From: Argonema antarcticum A004/B2
Lineage (GTDB): Bacteria; Cyanobacteriota; Cyanobacteriia; Cyanobacteriales; Aerosakkonemataceae
Length of the DNA: 64,000 nucleotides
Direction: 5' to 3'
Assembly: GCF_023333585.1 (NCBI RefSeq)
Contig: NZ_JAIQZN010000001.1
Location: 1-64,000, forward strand
Positions 16,780-25,800 of the stretch are shown here, piece after piece. Every line of letters starts with the position of its first letter. Positions within the stretch are counted from its first letter, which is position 1. A program made the position numbers and the translations under genes. The notes under the pieces are model-generated. The model was given only the letters and a program-made list of their open reading frames with translations, ran no database searches and was not told the origin of the DNA.

Positions 16780-16856
16780 AGATCTTGCACCAATGTCACT
16801 CTCAGCCCAAAGCCCGCCTGGGGTTTGAACCCCAGGCGGGTAATGGTGCAAGATCT
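16780..16856. repeat. nested hairpin 1 downstream of the repeat protein
   Basis: Outer arms AGATCTTGCACCA (16780-16792) and TGGTGCAAGATCT (16844-16856), inner arms CCCGCCTGGGGTT / AACCCCAGGCGGG. It shares TTGCACCAATGTCA with the next hairpin. Confidence 0.85.
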
Positions 16857-16864
16857 GAGTTAAA

Positions 16865-16935
16865 ACTGATAACTTGCACCAATGTCAACAAGAGGCGCTG
16901 TCTCCTTGTTATTGAGACTACTGCAAGTTATCAGT
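16865..16935. repeat. nested hairpin 2
   Basis: Outer arms ACTGATAACTTGCA (16865-16878) and TGCAAGTTATCAGT (16922-16935); an inner AACAAG / CTTGTT stem is also present. It adjoins the terminator directly. Confidence 0.85.
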
Positions 16936-16976
16936 AAAAAAAAGGCAATAGCATCATTCGCTATTGCCTTTTTTTT
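16936..16976. terminator. strong intrinsic terminator, symmetric
   Basis: A-run, GGCAATAGC, loop ATCATTC, GCTATTGCC, then a run of eight T. The A-run and T-run make it able to work in both directions; it should end the transcript of the 20-residue-repeat gene. Confidence 0.93.
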
Positions 16977-17310
16977 AGATCCAATTAACGAATGTAATAA
17001 ACTGTCGCACATCTAAATTGTAGTTAGGGACGGGCAAGATGCCCATCCCCCAAGAATTTCATTAAATTGACTGTAAAATTTAGGTGCGTAAAAGCTTACC
17101 ATTTTCCGTTAGACTCGCACGATCTCATATCATGTTCTTACACATCAGTTACCTAAAAATTCGCGATCTTATCTGCGTTCATCTGCGTTCATCTGTCTTC
17201 ATCTGTGGTAGAAATTTAACCAACGATGACAACAGACAATTTGACGATATCACTCTTACACTAACGATGCAACAGGACTTGATATGACTTGACTATTAAA
17301 CAGAGGTACA

Positions 17311-17340
17311 TAGTTGCGATGGCGCGCGCCATCGCAACTA
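17311..17340. repeat. 30-bp perfect palindrome with TAGTTGCG ends
   Basis: Left half TAGTTGCGATGGCGC and right half GCGCCATCGCAACTA are exact complements. A sister hairpin with the same TAGTTGCG / CGCAACTA ends is at 33102-33146. The surrounding 16977-17403 gap also contains an ATCTGCGTTCATCTGTG repeat (17165-17210) that recurs inverted at 32920, 59376 and 59572; no gene is supported there. Confidence 0.85.
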
Positions 17341-17403
17341 CGTACCTAAAAATCAGCCTTAGCTTAAACTAGGCTAAGAGCTACGATTACAGATCCCCCA
17401 ATT

Positions 17404-18120
17404 ATGTCTGAAAAACTCAAACGCAAACACCTGCTTCTGGCTGCTTTCATCAGTCTGGGCTTAACTACTTTTGGTTGTTCTTCACCGGGTTCAAACTCAG
17501 AAAAGGCCAAGGAAACCCCGCAGCCAAGCCCAGCCGCCTCCGTACCGGCGTCAACCCCAGAAAACGCTCAAACCCCGCAGTCTACCTCAGCCGCGTCAGA
17601 TGGGAAAGAAAATCCTAGTACTCCAACAGCACCTGTAAAGAAAGGCAGTGCTGCTGATTATTACCAGCAAGGAATTGCCAGCGCGAAACAAGGAGACCTC
17701 AAGAGTACCGAAGAAGCATGGCGGAAATCTATTCAGCTAGACCCTAAGAATCCAGAAGTTCAGTCGAATCTGGGGGTGCTTCTGCAACGTCAGGGTAAGC
17801 AACAAGAAGCGATCGATCATTACAAGGAGGCAGTTCGCCTCGCTCCCGATAACGCAGATACTCACGTTAAATTAGCTGTAGCGCTAGGACAACAGCGCCA
17901 ACTCGACGAATCGATCGCACAATCAAAAGAAGCCATTCGCCTCAAGCCCGACTTAGCACAAGCTCACTTTGTCTTGGCAGCTGGCTTATCCGAGCAAGGT
18001 AAGAAAGACGAAGCACTGGTGAGCCTCAAAAAAACTAAAGAATTATTGCAAACCCAGGGACAAACCGAGCAAGCTACTAAAGTCGATGAGCTGATCCAGA
18101 AACTGAATCAGCAAAAGTGA
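17404..18120 (+). CDS. TPR-repeat lipoprotein
   Basis: 238 residues. A signal ending in the lipobox TFGC (Cys about residue 25) is followed by a Pro/Ser/Thr/Ala-rich linker (residues 30-80), then three to four TPR units (ADYYQQGIASAKQGDL, PEVQSNLGVLLQRQGKQ, ADTHVKLAVALGQQRQ, AQAHFVLAAGLSEQGKK). It should be lipid-anchored with the TPR domain in the periplasm, acting as a protein-interaction module. It ends three bases before cobA-hemD, so the two may be cotranscribed, though no functional link is known. Confidence 0.85.
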   Translation: MSEKLKRKHLLLAAFISLGLTTFGCSSPGSNSEKAKETPQPSPAASVPASTPENAQTPQSTSAASDGKENPSTPTAPVKKGSAADYYQQGIASAKQGDLKSTEEAWRKSIQLDPKNPEVQSNLGVLLQRQGKQQEAIDHYKEAVRLAPDNADTHVKLAVALGQQRQLDESIAQSKEAIRLKPDLAQAHFVLAAGLSEQGKKDEALVSLKKTKELLQTQGQTEQATKVDELIQKLNQQK

Positions 18121-18123
18121 ACT

Positions 18124-19770
18124 ATGACGGAGCAAAGGGGCAAAGTCTACCTAGTTGGTGCTGGGCCGGGAGATGTCGGCTACCTCACTGTCAGGGCGCA
18201 ACAACTGCTAGCGATGGCAGAAGTTTTGGTCTACGACGCCTTGGTCGATCCTCAGTTATTGCAGCTAGTGCCAGATAATTGTCGCCAGCTTGATGTGGGG
18301 AAACGCGGCGGACGCCCCAGCATGAAGCAACCAGAGATCGATCGCCTCTTGGTTGAGCAATGTCAGCAAGGAAAGCAGGTGGTGCGCCTCAAAAGTGGCG
18401 ATCCGTTTATTTTTGGGCGATGTACTTCCGAAATTCAAAGCTTGCTGGCGGCAGGTTGCGCTTTTGAGGTAGTACCGGGTATTTCCTCGGCACTGGCAGC
18501 TCCTTTGCTGGCTGGAATTCCCCTTACCGACCCGGTTTTGAGTCGGTGTTTTGCAGTTTTAAGCGGTCACGATCCAGCCGAGTTGGACTGGAAAACTCTC
18601 TCTGGGATTGAGACGCTGGTGATTTTGATGGGAGGGCGTCATTTGGGTGAAATTGTCGATCGCCTGCAAGAGTACGGGCGATCGCCAAAAACTCCCGTTG
18701 CAGTCATTCGCTGGGCGGGACATCCCCAACAGGAAGTTTGGACGGGAGATCTGGGGAATATTGTCTCGGTCACAGCTGGGATATCTCTCTCGCCAGTTGC
18801 GATCGTCATCGGGGAAGTTGTGGGGTTGCGCCCTTATTTGCTCTCCGGCGGAGTCGATCGTACAGTTTCTATAAAGGAAGATTTCAAATCCTATATTCAA
18901 AACCCTCAATCCCAAATTTCTATCCCCATGACAAATCTCTTCTCCCACTCCCCCACTCCCCCACTCCCCCACTCCCCCACTCCCCCACTCCCCCACTCCC
19001 CCACTCCCCTCTCCGGCAAAACCATCCTGGTAACCCGATCGGTTGGTCAATCTGAGGAGTTTACCAACCTCTTGCAACAAGCAGGCGCAATGGTAATTGA
19101 AATGCCTACCCTAGAAATTGGCCCGCCTTCCAGTTGGGAGAGTCTCGATCGTGCGATCGCAAATATTCAAACTTTTAACTGGTTAATCCTAACTTCCACC
19201 AACGGCGTGGACTATTTCTTTGCACGACTGGAAGCACAAGAGAAAGATGTTCGTGCCTTAGCTGCCCTGAAAATTGCCGTAGTTGGCAAAAAAACAGCCC
19301 AACGACTCAAACAACACTGCCTCAATCCCGATTTTATCCCCCCAGACTTTGTGGCAGATTCCCTCGTCGAAAACTTCCCAGAACAGTTAGAAGGCCAAAA
19401 AATTCTCTTTCCCAGAGTGGAAACTGGCGGACGAGAAATCCTCGTGCAGGAATTAACCGCCAAAGGCGCTATGGTCATCGAAGTACCAGCTTATCAGTCC
19501 CAGTGTCCTGCGACTGTACCAGCTTTAGCTTTGGATGCCCTACAGCGCAAAACGGTGGATGCGATTACTTTTGCTAGCTCCAAAACTGTGCAATATTTTT
19601 GTCAGCTAATAGGGGAATTGCGATCGGCAGATCTTCTAGAGGGAGTTTGGATTGCTTCGATCGGCCCTCAAACCTCCAAAACCTGTCAGCAACTATTCGG
19701 ACGGGTGGATGTAGAGGCAAAAGAATATACCTTGGAAGGCTTATTTCAAGCTTTACTCAAAATTCGATGA
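18124..19770 (+). CDS. cobA-hemD: fused uroporphyrinogen-III C-methyltransferase / uroporphyrinogen-III synthase
   Basis: 548 residues. Residues 1-245 are the SUMT domain: VYLVGAGPGDVGYLT at the N-terminus, VRLKSGDPFIFGR and VVPGISSALAAPLLAGIPLT, which methylates uroporphyrinogen III at C2/C7 with SAM toward sirohaem or cobalamin. Residues about 300-548 are HemD, which cyclises hydroxymethylbilane with ring-D inversion (ILVTRSVGQSEEF, LTSTNGVDYFF, ITFASSKTVQYF). The linker at about 274-296 is HSPTPPLP repeats encoded by an 8-bp DNA repeat, whose copy number determines whether hemD stays in frame. Putting both steps in one polypeptide fits tetrapyrrole branch-point control. Confidence 0.95.
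   Translation: MTEQRGKVYLVGAGPGDVGYLTVRAQQLLAMAEVLVYDALVDPQLLQLVPDNCRQLDVGKRGGRPSMKQPEIDRLLVEQCQQGKQVVRLKSGDPFIFGRCTSEIQSLLAAGCAFEVVPGISSALAAPLLAGIPLTDPVLSRCFAVLSGHDPAELDWKTLSGIETLVILMGGRHLGEIVDRLQEYGRSPKTPVAVIRWAGHPQQEVWTGDLGNIVSVTAGISLSPVAIVIGEVVGLRPYLLSGGVDRTVSIKEDFKSYIQNPQSQISIPMTNLFSHSPTPPLPHSPTPPLPHSPTPLSGKTILVTRSVGQSEEFTNLLQQAGAMVIEMPTLEIGPPSSWESLDRAIANIQTFNWLILTSTNGVDYFFARLEAQEKDVRALAALKIAVVGKKTAQRLKQHCLNPDFIPPDFVADSLVENFPEQLEGQKILFPRVETGGREILVQELTAKGAMVIEVPAYQSQCPATVPALALDALQRKTVDAITFASSKTVQYFCQLIGELRSADLLEGVWIASIGPQTSKTCQQLFGRVDVEAKEYTLEGLFQALLKIR
18946..19012 (+). repeat. ACTCCCCC octamer tract inside cobA-hemD
   Basis: Eight ACT-anchored units of an 8-base repeat. Because 8 is not a multiple of 3, the tract reads through all phases without a stop but a gain or loss of one unit shifts the hemD frame. 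The same repeat in the other orientation lies before dnaG (2522-2650). Confidence 0.9.
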
Positions 19771-19773
19771 ACA

Positions 19774-20391
19774 ATGCCCAATGCCCAAACTGACCCCAAT
19801 GCCCCAGTCCGACGCCTCATCGGTCTAACTGGCGGCATTAGCACAGGTAAAACTACTGTATCGAATTATCTTGCCAAAACCTACAATTTTCCGATTTTTG
19901 ATGCAGATATTTATGCTCGCGAAGCAGTTGAACCTGGTTCGCCAATCTTCAACCAAATCCTAGAGCGTTATGGCTCAGATATTATGACAACTTCAGGAAC
20001 TTTAAACCGTAAGGAGTTGGGCAATATCGTTTTCAATAATCCCACCGAGAGATATTGGTTAGAGCAACAAATTCACCCCTATGTACGCGATCGGTTTCTG
20101 AGTGCGATCGATGAATTACCTTTACATTCGACAGTAGTGTTAGTTGTGCCGCTCTTATTTGAAGCAAACATGACAGATTTGGTAACAGAAATCTGGGTAG
20201 TATTTGCTGGTGAAGAACAACAATTAAATAGATTGATGGAACGAGATAGATTGACTTTAGAGCAGGCGAAAGCGAGGATTAATAGTCAAATGTCAATGCA
20301 GGAGAAGTGCAACAAAGCTGATGTAGTTTTGGATAACTCTTCTACTCAACAACATCTTTGCCAACAAGTAGATGCAGCCTTGTTACGGTGA
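19774..20391 (+). CDS. coaE: dephospho-CoA kinase
   Basis: 205 residues. P-loop GLTGGISTGKTTVSNYL (about residues 17-33), the IFDADIYAREAVEPGS substrate segment, and VVLVVPLLFEANMTDLV with the conserved Leu-Phe-Glu follow the CoaE pattern, as does the RLMERDRLTLEQAKARI lid region. It adds the final phosphate to make coenzyme A from dephospho-CoA, in the cytoplasm. The ATG at 19774 is three bases after the cobA-hemD stop, so it is probably translated from the same mRNA. Confidence 0.95.
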   Translation: MPNAQTDPNAPVRRLIGLTGGISTGKTTVSNYLAKTYNFPIFDADIYAREAVEPGSPIFNQILERYGSDIMTTSGTLNRKELGNIVFNNPTERYWLEQQIHPYVRDRFLSAIDELPLHSTVVLVVPLLFEANMTDLVTEIWVVFAGEEQQLNRLMERDRLTLEQAKARINSQMSMQEKCNKADVVLDNSSTQQHLCQQVDAALLR

Positions 20392-20552
20392 AAATAGCCG
20401 AGCCGAAAAGTTTCGTCTTCTGTTTTAAGAGGCAGGGGAGTATAACTTGCTACTGTGCAACTAGGAATAAATAATTAAGATTTTGGCAGGCATTATGCCG
20501 AGAGTGAGAAAATTAAAAATTACAGTAGCTTAAATCGTGGGAGAAAAACTAA

Positions 20553-21725
20553 ATGCAAAAACTTGACAAAAGCGCACTTGAGGACATACTTAACGGAGCC
20601 GCGTTTTTCGGCAGCGGGGGAGGCGGTTCCCGGAAAATGGGCCAAGACCTGATCGACGAGATTCTTCGGCACACAGAAGTAGTTGTCTCGATCGACGTTA
20701 CCGACGTGGGTGACGACGAGTGGGGAGCAGTTGTAGCAGGCATTGGAGCCCCAAATGCCAGCCAAGACCAACACTCAGAAACGCGAACTTATCCTCTTCG
20801 CACGAGCATATTCAAGGCTTTGCATGGAATTGGGCAGTCTTCCATCAAAGCTTTTGAGCTTTTGGAGCAAATACTGGGAAAGAAATTCTCCTATACGCTT
20901 TCCGTAGAAACAGGCACGGCAAACATCTTCATCGCCATGCTGGTAGCGGTATACAAGCAAATCCCAATCGTTGACTGCGACGGAGCGGGTAGGTCTGTAC
21001 CCGAACTATCAATGACGACTTACGCCGCTACAGGCATCGACGTTTCTCCTTGTCCTTTAGTCAGCAAAAAAGATGAGGATGTGAAGTCAGTGCTATATGC
21101 AAAAACATCCTCAGATATGGAAAGTTTGATCAGACCGATCATCAGCACAGAGCAATTCGGTCAGCAAGGAGGTTTGGCAACTTATGCGCTTGACGGTCAA
21201 ACGATGCGCGATAAGCAGTCAGTTATCCCTGGCGCGATTAGCCGAGCGTGGCAATTGGGCTTGACTCTACGCAAGGCGAAAGAGCAAGGAGAAGACCCTG
21301 TGGAAGCAGCACTAGCGTTTTTTCAAGGCAGTGCTTTTGAGCTTTTTAGGGGAGAAATACAGGATGTCAGCCAACAAACTCAAGGTGGTTTTGACCGGGG
21401 TATTGTAACTGTTAAAAATGGCGATCGAGAAGTATATGTAATTTATCGAAACGAAAGTCTGATGGCATGGCGAAACGACAGCAGTCAACCAATTGCAATG
21501 GCACCCGACTTGATTTGCTATATGACGCCAGATGGAATACCGCTGACAAATGCCGACGATCTCAAAGAAAAGAAAGGACAAGAGTTAGTTCTGATTGGTG
21601 TAAAAGCGCCAGAGCAATTACGATCGGGTTCAATTCTGGCGGCATTTCAACAATTGTTAAACTTAATGGGTTACTATGGCCCTTACGTGCCGCTCGAAAA
21701 GCTTCACCCTTATGGTGACTCCTAA
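20553..21725 (+). CDS. DUF917-family protein (hydantoinase-associated)
   Basis: 390 residues. The opening LEDILNGAAFFGSGGGGSRKMGQDLI is in outline the DUF917 signature with its glycine-rich loop, followed by VETGTANIFIAMLVA, PIVDCDGAGRSVPELSMTTYA and a C-terminal MAPDLICYMTPDGIPLTNAD domain. Members occur beside hydantoinase/oxoprolinase-type and racemase genes and are thought to act on amino-acid-derived amides or nucleobase breakdown products, but no reaction is established for this one. A racemase gene follows after 23 bases, so the pair forms a small operon. GGGAGAAAAACTAA precedes the ATG. Confidence 0.85.
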   Translation: MQKLDKSALEDILNGAAFFGSGGGGSRKMGQDLIDEILRHTEVVVSIDVTDVGDDEWGAVVAGIGAPNASQDQHSETRTYPLRTSIFKALHGIGQSSIKAFELLEQILGKKFSYTLSVETGTANIFIAMLVAVYKQIPIVDCDGAGRSVPELSMTTYAATGIDVSPCPLVSKKDEDVKSVLYAKTSSDMESLIRPIISTEQFGQQGGLATYALDGQTMRDKQSVIPGAISRAWQLGLTLRKAKEQGEDPVEAALAFFQGSAFELFRGEIQDVSQQTQGGFDRGIVTVKNGDREVYVIYRNESLMAWRNDSSQPIAMAPDLICYMTPDGIPLTNADDLKEKKGQELVLIGVKAPEQLRSGSILAAFQQLLNLMGYYGPYVPLEKLHPYGDS

Positions 21726-21748
21726 AAATCTAACTCAAAAGGGGAAAA

Positions 21749-22456
21749 ATGAAAATCCAAATAATCGTTCCTCTCGCTAATAGCCAATTTAATGAAGATG
21801 TCAAAAAAGAAGTCCAAAAGGTGGCAGCACCAGATACGCAAATCCATGTGGTTAACCTCGACGTAGGGCCACAATCTATTCAAAGTCGCTACGAAGAGTT
21901 TCTCAGTACAGGCGATATCATTAGCAAAGCACAAAAAGCCGAAGCGGAAGGATATGATGGAATCTTCGTAGATTGCTTTGGCGAACCAGGAGTTAGTGTG
22001 GTCAGAGAATTGGTAGATATTCCAGTTGTGGGGGGCTTCGATCCTGCTGTTTTGACTGCCACTCTGATCTGCCAAAAATTTTCGATTATTACAGTTGTCA
22101 GCAGCGTTAAGTCAATCATCGAAGATCTGGCAAGAGGTCTGGGCATAACAAGCAATCTTGCCTCTGTCAGAGATGTAGACATACCTGTTCTCGAATTAGA
22201 GGACAAAGAAAAGTTAAAACAGGCTCTCATACATGAAAGCGAAAAGGCGATCGATCGAGATGGCGCTCAGGCAATTGTATTGGGATGTACGGGAATGTTA
22301 GATGTAGCCAAAGAGGTAGAAAGAATCTTGGCTGAGTTAGGCAAACCAGCACCCGTAATCGATCCGACAACTGCGGCGATAACTTCTTTGCAATCGCTAA
22401 TCAGATGTGGGTTATCCCAAAGTCGCCTCACATATTACAAACCCCCTCAAAAATAG
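21749..22456 (+). CDS. Asp/Glu/hydantoin racemase family protein
   Basis: 235 residues with the two-lobe fold of the family. The first catalytic cysteine is in IFVDCFGEPGVSVVREL and the second in IVLGCTGMLDVAKEV; both are intact. AAAGGGGAAAA precedes the start. Hydantoin racemases and aspartate/glutamate racemases use the two cysteines as acid/base pair; the spacing and CFGEPG/GCTGM motifs favour the hydantoin/allantoin-type branch. With the DUF917 partner it may interconvert enantiomers of a cyclic amide before opening. Substrate unproven. Confidence 0.88.
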   Translation: MKIQIIVPLANSQFNEDVKKEVQKVAAPDTQIHVVNLDVGPQSIQSRYEEFLSTGDIISKAQKAEAEGYDGIFVDCFGEPGVSVVRELVDIPVVGGFDPAVLTATLICQKFSIITVVSSVKSIIEDLARGLGITSNLASVRDVDIPVLELEDKEKLKQALIHESEKAIDRDGAQAIVLGCTGMLDVAKEVERILAELGKPAPVIDPTTAAITSLQSLIRCGLSQSRLTYYKPPQK

Positions 22457-22615
22457 GGCGTTGGTTTGTTAAGGACTTGGCAGATATAGTTTATGTGTAG
22501 GGGGGAATCAATCTCCCCTGACAACAGATGGTGCATTCAATCTGGAAATAAGAATGATGCTGTTGGCAAAGTCGGTGGTGTCGCCTACACCCGCCCTGCA
22601 CTTGAGAGTGGTTGT

Positions 22616-22679
22616 GTAGGGGCACGGCATAATTAACCTTATTCCTGTAACCCAAATATCCCGGACGCCGTGCCCCTAC
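22616..22679. repeat. GTAGGGGC hairpin repeat
   Basis: Perfect arms GTAGGGGCACGGC (22616-22628) and GCCGTGCCCCTAC (22667-22679). A related GTAGGGGG/CCCCT segment is at 22497-22521. The remainder of the 22457-22814 gap probably holds the promoter of the signalling operon, but I cannot point to one. Confidence 0.8.
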
Positions 22680-22814
22680 TATGACGCTGCGATTTGAATT
22701 GCTGGCGGGCCCCAAGCGAAGTCAGTGGCTTTGTGTAGAATTAAAATCTCATCAATTTACCAACAGCATCATAAGAATATCCAGGCTCAACCTCTTATTA
22801 ACAAGCAAAACACC

Positions 22815-25800
22815 ATGCTCGAACTGTCAGGTTATCGAATCGTCAAAGAAATCTATAACGGCGTAAATACGGTTGTTTATCGGGGATATTGCCATACCTC
22901 TGGACAAACAGTTATCGTTAAAATTCTCAAACCAGACTATCCTAGTATAGAAGAAATTGCACGCCTGAAACACGAATATCAAATACTTCAAAATCTCGAT
23001 AGTGCGGGAATTGTCAAAGCTTACAGTTTGGAAAACTATCAAAACGGGTTTGCCCTCATCTTAGAAGATTTTGGCGGCATTTCCCTCAGACACTACCTCA
23101 CTTCTCAAAAATTGTCGCTGTCGGAATTTTTGCGGATCGCCATTGATTTAACAGAAGCTTTGGCTTACTTGCATAAAAGTTTGATAATTCATAAAGATAT
23201 TAAATCGGCCAATATTATTATCAATCCTGCCACCGGAACGGTTAAAATTGCCGACTTCAGCATGGCTTCCCGTCAGGGTGTGGAGAACCAGAATCTCGGT
23301 ACTGTTTTGGAACTTGTCGGTACTCTCGCTTATATGTCCCCAGAGCAAACTGGGAGGATGAATCGATCGGTCGATTATCGGACAGATTTTTATTCTTTGG
23401 GGATCACTTTTTACGAAATGCTGGCCGGTAGTTTACCTTTTACTACCCAAGATCCGATGGAGTTGGTACACTGTCACTTAGCCAAACAACCAGTACCGCT
23501 ACACGAGCAAAATCCAGAAATTCCAGAAGCAATTTCATCGATCGCGATGAAACTGTTAGCCAAGACAGCGGAAGAAAGATATCAAAGTGCAGCCGGACTT
23601 AAATTCGATCTGGAAATTTGTCTGCAACAGTTGCAAACTACGGGAAAAATAGATAATTTTCCGCTGGGAAAACGCGATCGCGGCAACCAACTTCTGATCC
23701 CCCAAAAGCTCTACGGACGCGAAATCGAAGTTTCCCTGCTATTGGAAGCATTCGATCGAGTCTGTGGAATCTCTCCGGACAAAAACACGAATACTTCCCC
23801 CTTCGAGGGACTGGGGGGGGTAGGTTTCTCCCGCAGCGAACTAATCTTATTTTCTGGTTATTCAGGTATTAGTAAAACTGCCATTGTCAACGAAGTACAA
23901 AAACCGATTACGCGACAGCGCGGTTATTTTATCGTTGGTAAATTCGACCAATTTAAACGCAATATTCCCTACGCGGCTCTGATCGCGGCATTTCAAGAAT
24001 TAATCAATCAAATTTTAACAGAAAACGCCACGCAAATCGCAGGTTGGAAACTGAAAATATTAGACGCGATCGGCTTCAACGGACAAGTAATCATCGATGT
24101 TATTCCCGAAGTCGAATTAATTATCGGTTCTCAGCCAGAAGTACCGCAAGTAGGCCCAACCGAATCTGAAAACCGCTTCAATCGCGTTTTTCTTCAATTC
24201 CTCAAAGTATTTTGCCAACCAGAACATCCCCTTGTTCTCTTCTTAGATGACTTGCAGTGGGCCGATTCAGCTTCTCTCAAATTAATCCAACTCTTAATCA
24301 CGGATACCGATAGCCAATACCTGTTACTAATAGGAGCCTATCGAGATAACGAAGTCAGTCCGGCGCACCCCTTGATGCAGACATTAGAAAAAATCAAAGA
24401 AAAGGAAGCGACAGTCAATAATATTACCGTTAAACCTTTACATTTCAGCCACGTCAGTCAATTAGTCGCCGATACACTCAACGAATCTCCAGAAGCAAGC
24501 CGGATCGAGTCTCTCTCGAAACTCCTGTTTAACAAAACTCAAGGCAATCCCTTTTTCCTCACCCAACTCCTCAAAACATTATCCTCCGAAAACCTGCTGA
24601 ATTATGAAGTGATCGCCGATAAATGGCAGTGGGATATAGAGCATATTCAAACCATTGGGATTACCGATTATAACGTCGTCGAACTGATGGCTAGAAACAT
24701 TCAAAAATTGTCAGATTCTGCCCAGAAATTATTAAAGATGGCAGCTTGCATCGGCAATTCTTTCAACTTAGATGTTTTGGCAATTGTCAACGAAGAATCG
24801 GTATTGGTGACGGCAACTAATTTATGGCCTGCAATTCAGGCGGGTTTATTGTTACCTTTATCGGAAGCTTACAAAATTCCGCTGGTGTTTGCCGATTCGG
24901 AATCGGCATTTATTGGCTTGCAGGATGTTAAAGTTAACTACAAATTTTTGCACGACCGAGTGCAGCAAGCAGCTTATTCTCTGATTCCCGAATCCGAGCA
25001 AAAAGCCACTCACTTAAAAATCGGTCAACTGTTGCTGAAAAATACTACTCCCGCAGAACGCAAAGAAAATATTTTTGCTCTCGTCAACCAATTAAATTTT
25101 GGCACGGATTTACTCGCAACTCAGCCAGAAAAAGATGAGTTAGCACAACTCAATCTTCTAGCCGGACAGAAAGCAAAAGCGGCGACAGCTTATGAAGCTG
25201 CTCTCAGGTATTTAACTCTAGGGATAGAATTGCTGGCAATTGATAGTTGGCAAACTAACTATGATTTAACTTTAACTTTGCATGAGGAAGGAGCAGAAGC
25301 AGCTTATCTGGGCGGCGACTTCGATTTGATGCAGAAGCTTTCAGATACGGTGCGAAAACAAGCCAAAACTTTGCTCGATAAAGTAAAAGTTTATGAAGTG
25401 CAGATATCTGCGTGTATGGCACAGGTAAAAATTCTAGAAGCCATCAACACGGGATTAGAAATTCTTAAGTTATTAGATGTGAATTTTCCCGAACAGTCTA
25501 GCGAATCAGATATTCAGTTGGGAATGACAGAAGTTTCCTCACATTTAACCGAAAAGCGAATCTCAGATTTAATTAACCTGCCGGAAATGACAGAAGCAAA
25601 GAAATTGGCAGCTATGCGTATTCTTTTGAGGGTAACGACTGCTTCTTATAATGCTGCACCTGGATTGTTACCTTTATTAATTTTCAAGCAAGTTAATTTA
25701 TCACTTGAATACGGCAATACTTCCGAGTCAGCTTTTGCTTATGCTTTTTATGGGATACTTTTGTGCGGAATTGCAGAAGACTTTGACGCTGCTTATCAAT

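Noticed and set aside
17084-17287. 67-codon frame over the ATCTGCGTTCATCTG repeat
   Set aside because: Encoded by a dispersed repeat found in other intergenic regions; no start signal.
22725-22814. N-terminal extension of the giant kinase from 22725
   Set aside because: The 30 extra residues are polar and unlike kinase N-termini; MLELSGYRIVKEI at 22815 matches the family start.
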